A stretch of 64,000 nt of DNA from Macrophomina tecta. Its lineage: Eukaryota > Ascomycota > Dothideomycetes > Botryosphaeriales > Botryosphaeriaceae. The position numbers and the translations under genes are program-made. The notes below the pieces were generated by a model that was not told where the DNA came from, did no database searches, and saw nothing but the letters and a program-made list of their open reading frames with translations. Positions 10,574 through 20,361 of this stretch are shown here, piece by piece (position 1 is the stretch's first letter; each line of letters begins with the position of its first letter). Where the stretch lies: contig JAKSGN010000036.1 of assembly GCA_024180945.1 (NCBI GenBank), positions 1,798,001 to 1,862,000 on the forward strand, written 5' to 3'.

Positions 10574-13171
10574 ATGCAGCACCCGCTTGTGTGCCCCTCG
10601 GCCTCGACGGCCGCCCTCGCGGCCGCCGCTGTCTTCGGCACCCACGCGCCCCTCGTCGCCGCCGACGCCGTGAAGGAGTACGGCTTGGGTGCCTTCAGCG
10701 TGCAGGTTGACAGCGCCGCGCCATCAATTGACATCTCGACGCTCGCGGGCGCCGAGGTGTGGAAGAGTGAGTTCGAGTGGTTCCTGCCGAGACAGGCAGC
10801 ACCATCACAACCACCACCAGGAAGACGGCCGCCCGCTAACCAGCAACCACAGCGCCCACAACCGTGCCCCTCATCTCCGGCTCGACCGGCCTGACCAACT
10901 TCTCCGACTCGTCCGGCAACTTCGAAATCACGACCAACCTCACCTCGCGCTGCCTCCTCCCCACCATCACCGGCGTCACGCCCAGCAACAACACCACCGG
11001 CACCACGCCCTCCCTCACCCTCTCCGGCGCCTTCGCCGACACGTCCCCCTCCCACTGCGCCGACTGGACCTGGAGCCTGACCCTCAGCGCCAACGCCACA
11101 GACACCACGCACCCGCGCCTCCACTTCGCCGCCTCCATCGCCGGCGGCTCGCGCTCCGCGGACAACATCCACCTCGCGCACCTTTCCCCCCGCAACGAGT
11201 CCTTCTACGGCCTCGGCGAACAGACCGGCATCGGCAACCTGCGCGGCTGGCGCATCCCCGTCTGGACGCGCGAGGGCGGCGTCGGCCGCGGCCACGAGCC
11301 CGTCACGTCGTACCTCAACGACGATTCCTCCATCAGCGGCACGTTCACGGGCGGGTCGGCGCTGACGACGTACACGGCGATCGCGAGCGTGGTGAGCGGC
11401 TTGGGCAGGTGGATCGTGCTGGAGGGCAGCGGGTTTTCGTTGTGGGACTTGGCGAGCAACGAGACGGAGGAGGGCGTGTTGGTGGATCGGGCGGATGCGT
11501 GGGAGGGGGTGGGGGACAAGAGCGCGGGCAGTGGAGAGGTGGTGGAGATCTTGTACGAGGGGAGTGCGGTGAGCGGCTTTGTGGGGGCGGCGGGAGAAGA
11601 CGGGAACGCGGTGCTCGAGGCCGCGGGCGCGTTGACGGAGGTGACGGGCCGCCAGCCTGAGCTGCCGGACTGGGCGTTCGATGGCGCCATCTTGGGGATT
11701 CAGGGTGGACAGGAGAAGGTGGAGCGCATCGTCAGGGACGCGCTGGCGGCGGATATGCCGCTCGTGAGCGTGTGGCTGCAGGACTGGAGCGGTACCAGGC
11801 TGCAGGCCGGCGCGTATAATGTGTCCATCAGCCGCCTTTGGTGGAACTGGGAGCCCGATGCTACGCTGTACCCAACCTGGGCGGAGTGGGTGCCACATCT
11901 AAGAAGTGAGTACGGCGTCAGGACGATGAGCTATGTGAACACGTTCCTGGCAAATGTCAGCAGCAAGACGACAGGGTACAACCGGTCCTTCTACGCGGAG
12001 GCTGCCGCGGAAGGGCGCTTCGTGCTGAACGCCACGGCGGGAGATGGCTCGCCCTGGACGGTGACGAGCGGACCCGGCATCGACGCTGGCCTGCTGGACC
12101 TCTCGAATGAGACGACCAGGCAGTGGTTCAAGGACCTGTACAAGGAGCAGTACTACTCCGTCCCCATCTCCGGCGGTAAGTTTGCCCTAACCTTGTTTCA
12201 ATCGCTCAACCATTTACTCACTTCCAACCGTAGCCATGCAAGACTTCGGCGAATACCTTGACGTCACCTCCGTCGTCAGCATATCCAGCGGCACCGTCAA
12301 CCCGCGCCTCTTCCACAACGAATACCCGGCCGCCTGGGCCAAGCTGCTCCGCGAAGTCGTCGAAGAACTCGGCCTCGCCAACGACACCATCGGCTTCCAC
12401 CGCTCGGCTTCGACCTTCTCGCTGCCGCACACCAACCTCTTCTGGGTTGGCGACCAGAACATCGACACCTCGCGCGAAGACGGCATGCGGGCCGCCATCA
12501 GCTCCGCGCTGCACGTCGGCCTCAGCGGCTTCGCGCAGTCGCACTCGGACATCGGCGGCTACACCAACACGCTCGCGCCGGTGGGCAACATCACGCGCTC
12601 CGCGGCGCTGCTGGGGCGCTGGGGCGAGATGGGCGCGTTTGGCGGCGCCGCATTCAGGACGCACGAGGGGAACATCCCCCAGGTGAATGCACAGGCGTAC
12701 ACGAATGCCAGCACCCTGGCGTATCATGCGTACAATGCGCGTCTGTTCGCCGCGCTGAAGACGTACCGGAAAAGCGTGGTGGGCGAGTATCAGAGGTCCG
12801 GGTGGCCGCTGTTGCGGCATCCGGTCGTGTATGCGCCGCGCGACGAACGTGCCGTGGCGACCGTGGATGAGGTGTTCTGGCTTGGCGAGGCACTGCTCGT
12901 CGCGCCCGTATATGACGTCGAGGCGCAGACGCTCGAGGTGTATCTACCGAGGATCGAGGTCGGGAGCGACGGGCAGGCTGTCGAGGGGGCGCAGTACAAG
13001 CATTTGTGGACGGGCCAGCTGTTTGAACCCGGGGAGACGGTTACAGTCGATGCGCCGTGGGGTAAGCCGGGTATTTTTGTCAGGTGGCCGTTGAAGGACG
13101 GTGAGGACGAGGCGTTGCAGGGATTGTGGGATTTCGTGAAGAAGGAGAATGGGACGGCTTTGACTGCTTGA
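10574..13171 (+). CDS. Secreted GH31 alpha-glycosidase, sulfoquinovosidase-like
   Basis: Retaining alpha-glycosidase of family GH31. Three exons, 10574-10766, 10853-12175 and 12234-13171, give 817 aa with a signal peptide (hydrophobic Ala-rich core ending near LVAADA). The catalytic half follows bacterial YihQ: WLQDWSGTR, RLWWNWE, MQDFGEYL, WVGDQNID..DGM, SHSDIGGYT, RTHEGN. The nucleophile Asp is about residue 509 and the acid/base Asp about 579. Residues equivalent to YihQ R301, W304 and Y508, which recognise the sulfonate, are present as R392, W395 and Y615; the 36-residue gap from acid/base to Tyr is the same as in YihQ. I therefore favour sulfoquinovoside hydrolysis outside the cell, that is, use of plant or algal sulfolipid headgroups. 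A GH31 alpha-glucosidase or xylosidase is the alternative. No sulfolytic partner genes are adjacent. Many N-glycosylation sequons fit secretion. Confidence 0.85.
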
Positions 13172-15576
13172 GCGGGATGGGGGAAAGAAAGCGGACTCAG
13201 TGCGTGGCTCCTCCGAGTGGAAAGAAGCATTGTGCGAGAGGAATTAATCTGGTGCGCTCGATAAGACGGGCTCAAAAGCAATAGAAAAAATCTGACCTCG
13301 TCGGTTGCCACGCACACAGCAGCGGCCGCGCACATGCAAAAGGTGATACGAATATTCACAATCCTTCAGTGCCCCTGCGGTGATGGAGGAGAGGAAATGG
13401 CAGCGCATGAATATCTCCCTCGTCATACCTTCTCGGCATCTGATCCTCGCCAGGGTCTGTGTTTCAAACGCGAATCCCGGAGTTGTGGGAACAGGCCGAG
13501 CTTGTTAGGCTCGCCCTTTGCCCTTCGTGGCCGAGCCGACCCGTGCCCCGCGAATCCACATGCTTGGGACATGAGACATTGAGAGGGTTTGATCACGATC
13601 AAGGTAGAGCATCGCGTGAACGGTATTGTTGGCCAGATCTATTCAAGGCCGAAGCTTTTCATGGAGGGGTGATTCCTCTTCGCATGTTCTTCGAGACGTC
13701 ATATGTGCGGTCAACATGTGGAGATGGGACTTGACGACGCGGGCGCCCGTGCCCGCCTTCCTGTCACCACGTCGGAGGGATGACATTCTGGAAACGTCAG
13801 ATGCTTTGAGGCTATTGGCGGCCGTGCGGCAGCTTCGGCGGGCGAGCTTCATGTGAAGGTTTGGTACATCAGGGTGCCAAGAACTAGTTACGTGTTTAGT
13901 GTTGGCCAAACCTGAACGTGGGAAATGTGGTGGAAGAATTAGATCTAGGGCCGATATGGGCTAGCAGAAGCGCGGCCTCAAGTACTACAGTGCCAACTCA
14001 ATTTTGGCCATGAGAACGTCGTTTTGCAGGTGATGTTCCTTTTCGCAAGGTCTTTGACAAATTACGGAGCATTTAGTCCAGCATGGCCCAGACCCTGTGG
14101 CGCAGCGTGGTTCTGTAGTTTGGCAGAGGCTGATTCGAGAGTGTTGTTCGGCCGGAGGAAGGATTGATACTGCGGGGGCGAATTCAAACCACAAATGCAA
14201 CGAGCAGTATCGAAAGATACGCCACGCAAAATATCGGACGATTGATAAATTGGACGACTTTTCTTTTGCGCTTCGGTTAGAACGCCATGTGGCGGGCATC
14301 ATGGCAGGGCATTAGCAGGTGCTAAGCGGACGTCAACTCCCGGTGCAGGCGCTAGGTAGGCAGGGCGTCGGGATGGCGGCTGGACGGGTGCTTATCGTCT
14401 TGCATGAAGCCGGGCCATCCTCGCTCGAGCTCAGAAATCGAAGACCGCAGTCTCTGGCGCCGTGTGCTCAGGCGCACAGAAATCAGCATCTCGCGGCGGG
14501 CGACGAGCTCATGCACAATCGCGTCATCCTTTCTTCAGGCTGAGTCAGTTGTGGAGCGGGCTGGTGCGGCTGCAACAGGCGCCTTGTCGGACAGACCGCA
14601 GGACGCGGGGGCGGGCGTGTGGATGGCGCGGAAGGGCGGTCGACGCAGGCGTGCAGCGATTGTCCGTCGGGGCGCCGGCGCGGCGGGATGGAGGCGATTG
14701 GCGGGGTCAAATGCACAATATTCTCCTGCTCGTGGAGATGCAGCAAGAAGTTTCCGGTTGTAGCTGGGTCGGCTTGGCGGCGAGGGCAGCAGAGGGTCAG
14801 GCGACGACGGAGGGCGGACGCATTCGGGCGCGGTGCAGAGATGGAGGTGGACGGAGGGGAGCGAGGAGCAGCGCGGCGGCCAAGGGCAGCGGCCGGGCCA
14901 TCCCTGCGCTGCCGGCTGCTGGGCCCCGCCAGGCCCATCTGCCGAATCGACCACTCACCTTCGCTCCACGCTCTCTCTGCCCTGCGCGTGCACCCTTTCC
15001 ACGCCCGGTGGCGACGGACGCGGCCCGGCCACTGGCTGCGTCGCATTCTGGCCTGCCCCGCCCTGCCCGAGTCGACTCGCGGTGGATGCTCGCCGGGAGC
15101 CGCGGGTCTTGGTCCACGACGCGGCGCTGTCAGATGCCGCCGCCGCGGCCACTCAGCACTCGCCGTTGCGGCCTGTCGAACGGGCCTCAAGCTGCAGCGG
15201 GCCTGGAATGGTCCGATTGGGGCAGCTGAGATTCCCGCCATTGCAAATCGCTGGGGCCGGTGGCTGCTGGGGCCCTGTCTAGATGGAGATCCGTCCCCTT
15301 CGAGCAAGTCGCAAGCCGCACCGGACCTCAGCTGTGCGCTGCATATCACCTTGCTGATTCTCCCACTACCCACCTTTTTTCCCTACGTCGTCCGACTCTT
15401 CTCTGCTGCTACAACAATTCATTGATCCTCTCCTTGCGTCCCACCGCCTCCGGATTCCCTCGGTGCTGCAGCATCTCTGCGCTACGTTGCCTTTTGTATC
15501 ACCACTGCCGCAAACCACTTAAACTTTTCCTCGGCTGCCAGCAAGCCTCGCCCGTCTGCCCTCGCCCGCTCTACGT

Positions 15577-15616
<40 letters not shown>

Positions 15617-15631
15617 GATACTGCCGCCATA
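13172..15631. other. Intergenic stretch with GC-rich leader region
   Basis: No supported gene in about 2.4 kb. From roughly 14540 to 15260 the sequence is very GC-rich and open in several frames on both strands at once, which is a composition effect; none of these frames shows a family motif. The end of the stretch is pyrimidine-rich and is likely promoter and 5' leader of the next gene. Confidence 0.5.
15581..15612 (+). repeat. (TC)16 microsatellite in the 5' leader
   Basis: A perfect TC dinucleotide run ending 19 bp before the start codon of the AhpC/TSA-like gene. CT-rich tracts close to starts are common in fungal promoters and leaders; length variation here could tune expression, which is an inference. 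Confidence 0.9.
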
Positions 15632-16519
15632 ATGCCTCTCATCAAACGCCGCCCGCGGCAATCCTCCCTCACCGACTCCGACGTGGCCGAGGCCACCTCC
15701 CCCACCACCTCGACCCGCTCTTCCCACAGCTCCAATGGCACCGTCAACTCCTCTGCCACCAACGCCTCCAGCGTCTCCTCCTTCCCCTCACGCCCGCACG
15801 ACCACGAACTCCGCAGCAGCTTCCTCTACGGCTTCTGCACCTTCGACGCCGCCGACTACTTCACCCAGCTGCGCGCCGACGTCAACGTTTCCGACGACTG
15901 CCCCACGCCCAGCACGCTCGCCGCCGCCGGCTCCATCCCGCTCTACGACGCCTCGGGCACCGCGCACCCCTTCTCCTCCTTCGTCTCCGCCGACGGCGCG
16001 CACTCGATCGGGCAGCGGCAGCTCGTCCTCTTCGTGCGCCACTTCTACTGCGGCGCCTGCCAGGCCTACCTGCGCGCCCTCACCCAGTCCATTGACACGC
16101 GCACCTACTTCACCATGCCCACGCCCACCAACATCATCGTCGTCGGCTGCGGCGCCCCCAGCATGATCCCCGCCTACAAGGCCTACACCGGCTGCCCCTT
16201 CCCCATCTTCGCCGACCCCTCCCGCGCCCTCTACCGCGCGCTGGGCATGTCCATCAGCTTCGACATCGGCAGCAAGCGGCCCGAGTACATGCGCGACATC
16301 GCGCCCCCGGCCTGGCTGGCGGGGCAGATCAAGCAGGTGGGGCAGCAGGCGAAGAGGCAGGGCGTGAGGGGTGCGATGAAGAGCGGGAATTGGTTGCAGA
16401 TTGGGGGCGAGTTCCTGTTTGAGGACGGCGAGGTCGTGTGGTGCCATCGCATGCGGAATTACAGGGATCATACCGAAGTGGCGACGTTGAGGAAGGTGTT
16501 GGAGATTGATGATGACTGA
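15632..16519 (+). CDS. AhpC/TSA-family thioredoxin-fold protein (PRXL2/AAED1-like)
   Basis: Single-exon gene, 295 aa. Residues 1 to about 65 are a Ser/Thr-rich, probably disordered leader. The rest is a peroxiredoxin-like domain of the PRXL2/FAM213/AAED1 group (AhpC/TSA 2): LVLFVRHFYCGACQAYLRAL with a Cys140-Gly-Ala-Cys143 redox pair, then NIIVVGCGAPSMIPAYKAYTGC, FPIFADPSRALYRALG and a C-terminal GGEFLFEDGEVVWCHRM strand. Such proteins are thought to act in redox homeostasis; no substrate is assigned. The start at 15632 is the first Met after a (TC)16 leader tract and matches a purine at -3; upstream in-frame sequence is compositionally non-coding. Confidence 0.8.
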   Translation: MPLIKRRPRQSSLTDSDVAEATSPTTSTRSSHSSNGTVNSSATNASSVSSFPSRPHDHELRSSFLYGFCTFDAADYFTQLRADVNVSDDCPTPSTLAAAGSIPLYDASGTAHPFSSFVSADGAHSIGQRQLVLFVRHFYCGACQAYLRALTQSIDTRTYFTMPTPTNIIVVGCGAPSMIPAYKAYTGCPFPIFADPSRALYRALGMSISFDIGSKRPEYMRDIAPPAWLAGQIKQVGQQAKRQGVRGAMKSGNWLQIGGEFLFEDGEVVWCHRMRNYRDHTEVATLRKVLEIDDD

Positions 16520-18437
16520 GCGGTGATGCTTTGGGTCACATGGTGAAGAGATGGCAGATTTTCCGGAACGCGCTGCTCACGATGCGAGAGGATTGTTTTC
16601 GGGCGGGCGGCAGTCGCCGGCGCGCTGTCTCGTGTCCCTCGTGGTTCATGCATCCATGCATCGAACGGTCCCGACGCCAGAAGACGCGACCTCTCGCGAA
16701 TGCTTTCCCGCGTGGCACGACAGACAGCTGCGCTAACGGCGCCCTCGTTTCCCGGCGCCGCCGACAATGCTGCCCCCAGCGCGCGAGAAGAGGAAAATGC
16801 CCGAGAGTGTTTCGGGAAGGCCGGTCTTACGTCGCACCGCGTCGTGGCGCGGCATCCGCTCGGAAGATTCTTTTGGGAAAACGCACATGTCAGTAACAAG
16901 AGAAGTTGCGTCACGATGTTGGCGCGAGATCTCCGGGGAATAGGAGGGAAAGTCTGAATGGTTGAGCGTTTGGCAGTTTGCATGCAGCCAAGCATGCAAT
17001 GCAGACGACTAGTAGAATCGCCTTCTTGTGCTTCGGGAGCGGAGATGGAAGATAGTGCGCGATCTGCTTGCGGCCCGGAAATAAATTGACTGGGCGGGGC
17101 TGCAGGCTGCATTGATTTTATTGATGCTAGGGCCCTCTTTCTTCCTGCTGAGGCCATGTGCTCTGAGCTGCCATGACCGTTATACTGATTAGCCTGGACA
17201 CCTGTCAGATAGCTACGCAATTGCAAATTTCACTTCTTACACTCGCCCCTGGACAGCGCTGACGTGCGTGGCTCAAACTTGTCGGATAAGCGCGCCCTAT
17301 CTTAGCACATCCTCGTCACTATCCTCGTGCCGCCTCGTTCGTCAGCGACGAGTGTTCGCTAATCCCCATGTCGATCAGAGCACTTCCCCGAGAACAATCC
17401 TCTACCCCGAATAGGCTTCGTCTGATGTTTCCCGTCCCGCGCGTCATAGCTCAAAGTCTGTCGATTTGAGATCTGCCTACCCGCGAAATAGAATTACGCA
17501 GATCGGCTTGTTTCACGAGCTTATTCATTCGGTCCGTGAGGTGGAGAGGCAAGAAAAGTTTGTTCGTTGGGCCAGGGGTGGGGGGTGTGCGGGATCTGCG
17601 CGCGCCGGGCTGTTTCAGCCTGTAGATCTCGGTGTCTGAGGGCGGGCGGAAGCATCAGAGAAGAATACAGTTCTTGATCCTAAGGTGAAAAAGTTGGGAA
17701 CAATATGCCTGCTGGTGGCTTGGCTATGTTTGGGGGGGGGGGAACCAAATGGTTTCGACGTACCTGACAGGTCTGCTGGGAACGTGTAACCTGGGTGCGG
17801 CGGAGTGTGCAAGACTTGACTGCATCAGCTCGCCAAGACGCAGGGCATGGCTCACCGCGCCTGAGCAATGGATGATTGTAGTGAAGCGTCTGTGGTTCTC
17901 GAGAAGTCTCGCTGCAAGCTTTTGCGCTACTGCGACCTCTTAGCTGAAGTTTTCTTTTGCCTCGTGCTGCAGGTGGTCGGCGTCGATTTCTCATTGGCCC
18001 ATTCAAGATTCGCCGTTTCGGACGGGGCAGGAACTAAAGCGGCGTTGCATGCAAAAGAACTCAGTGAAACTACGGTGCTGCACTGACAGGTGGAGCATGG
18101 GTAGTATGCATCCCGCGGAAGTTTGTTCACTTGTTTTTCAGCGACCTGTTATCTGCTCTCTCCGGCCACTAGAGACGGCGAGATCAATACATACCGATGA
18201 ATTTCGAGCACCCGCGGGAGACGCTGAGCGCACCCTACGAGCTGTGGTGACGAAGTATAAATGAAATTTAAACCATACAAATGCTGCCACTCGAAAATGT
18301 TACAGAAAGGGCGAATTTTCGCTTCTGCGGACAGATGGCGACGCTCCCTAAGTAAGTTTATCAGCATGGGTGTTGTGCATCGTAAAGGTCCTTACTAAGA
18401 ACAATTTTCAAGGGTTATCTCCGGATGCTTGAACATT

Positions 18438-18573
18438 TTTGAAGGCGAACATGCGTGTAGCAATAGATAGCCCAAACGTGAATGTCCAAATGTAGTATAG
18501 CGGCTCTTGGCCCTTGTTAGATAGTCTGCAGTTTCACCAAGGCCCTCTGAGGGACAATCATTGAGTTCAAACA
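18438..18573 (+). repeat. Dispersed repeat, copy A
   Basis: A 136-bp segment that recurs at 33011-33147 (same strand) and, shortened, at 42537-42646 (opposite strand). Copies A and B share blocks such as GAACATGCGTGTAGCA, GGCTCTTGGCCCTTGTTAGAT and ATTGAGTTCAAACA, and differ mostly by transitions (A/G and C/T). The minus strand of copy A is open and reads ELNDCPSEGLGETADYL then LTRAKSRYTTFG then GYLLLHACSPS. Probably a fragment of an old transposable element. Confidence 0.75.
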
Positions 18574-20247
18574 GGACACACATACTTCACGTTTGATGCC
18601 AAGCTTGGAGCCATGATCATATCTGCACTTTTTTCGAGCCGCATCGAGGTTCTTTTCTCATAGTGCCATGATTTCTTCATGCATGCCAGTTTCGAGGGTT
18701 CATTCACTTACAATGTTTTCGTTCTCATCCATTTTGCGCCCAAATTTTCGGCGCCGAAGGAATCTCAAAGGATTCTTGAGAAATATGAGGAAATTGTCGG
18801 GTTGACGTGTGTTTTTCTGCAAATCTTAGGCGATAGAGAGCTCTCTCCCGTTTTGTTTGTGGATGATCCGGATAAGGCCACAGCCACGCAGCCGCGCATC
18901 GTATTGACTACGAAGGAACTCCTCTTTAGCGCTGCCGAATAGTTCCTTCGTCTGGCTTCGTTTATTCACGACGTCATTATTACTTCATCACGGAACCGAG
19001 TCAAGTGGGCCATATGGGCGTCCTATGGATGTTTGTATGGATGTTTCTGTACGCACTCCATAAGGCTATAGAAGTGTCCAACAAGACAATAATAGAGGTC
19101 GGTGGATCGCCATTGAGAAGGGCGCTTTTATTATCCACTCTTCATGCTTACTTCTGTATCTAACTTTGGATCAGCCACCAGCTCAAGAGAGATGTGACCC
19201 CGCTGGAAGGGTATAACATTTGTATATCTATTTGTCACATACGAGCGCAAAGGATGGTTGTTCATTGTTGGTGGTTGGGTCATAGGAATTCGTGGCCGAC
19301 AAGTCGGCCTAGCGTCCCGTATTTCTGGGGGAACGGCTCGCATACTGGAGTAAAAATAGCACAACGGCCGGCACTTCCCTCTCGCCGGGAGAACATCAAG
19401 CTTCACATCCACGCGAAAAATCACGAGGTGGGCTGATAAGCCACAGACTTATACCCGCGACTTTTTCCTGAAGCCACTAGTTTAAGGACTGAGGTGCTGC
19501 AGCCATGATGGCGGTATTGCTCGAGCGGGGCTTCGTGTTCAGTACCAGCTTGCTGTCACCGATCCAACCTTCGCACCAGTGGAGGTATCGCTCAGACAGA
19601 AAGAGAGATGGGAAGTTGTGTTATCGGGATTATGGCTAACAATGTGCCTTTGAACAAGTGGTCGAGTAGACGTTCCATCTCGTCCACCATTTACATCGAG
19701 TTCCTCGCCTTCGTGCTGTGATCGCTTCTGGGCACAGCGCTGCTTAGCTACGGCATACGTACATTAGACTCCATTCCGTCCGTCCCGAAACTGTCATGAA
19801 TCCGCTCAATACTTAACGCGCGGTTAAGCCTGCGAAGTTTCGGTAACGCGGTAAGACACCCGGGACAGCCGACGGAATTCTCCGAACAATGCCACAATGA
19901 CAATGGTATGGTCGACGCAAGTGGGACACCAGTGATCAATCGAAGCCAATGGGTCGGGAATGGCGCTGCGGAAAAGGTGGAGGAGAGTTGCTAATGGACA
20001 TACGAAGTGGGTGGTGGCGGAAAATACGGCTCGCTAGACTCACTGCGGAGCATAGACGAGGCTAGAGAAGGAGAAGCTCGAGCGGCCATCCGCTACTATT
20101 GCAGGCATCACATACGAGGCCCAGTACCGTTCGTATCCACTGCCGTAACCCCGCAACGTTCCTGAATTCTCCAAAGATCATGGCATTTGGTATGGCGGAT
20201 GTCACCATGGTAGTGGGAAGACAGTCACACGTCATGGCGGAATGAAG

Positions 20248-20254
20248 TATATAA
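20248..20254 (+). promoter_or_regulatory. TATA box of the Cys-module cell-wall protein gene
   Basis: TATATAA followed by a C-rich tract, 108 bp before the start codon at 20362. Position and sequence suit a strongly expressed fungal structural gene. Confidence 0.5.
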
Positions 20255-20361
20255 CCCCCCCTCCAGGCTGACCTAAATTTCTGCCAGTCACTGATCTTTC
20301 GTTCCTCACAACTCAGGCAACCGGACTGAGTTTGATTAATCGTTCATATACGGAAAACAAG

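Larger units (their letters stand above)
16520..20361. other. Long gene-poor stretch
   Basis: About 3.8 kb with only short, unrelated frames. It contains one copy of a dispersed repeat (18438-18573) and a G12-class homopolymer at about 17729-17741. A TATA box for the next gene is at the right end. Nothing else recognised. Confidence 0.6.

Noticed and set aside
10405..11898. 497-codon minus-strand frame opposite the GH31 gene
   Set aside because: It is the shadow of a GC3-rich exon: low-complexity Arg/Ala/Gly protein with no motif, while the plus strand carries a complete enzyme.
14462..15373. Long overlapping frames on both strands (up to 296 codons) before the AhpC/TSA-like gene
   Set aside because: All frames are open because the DNA is very GC-rich. 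No motif, no splice logic, and the proteins are Arg/Pro/Ala composition noise.
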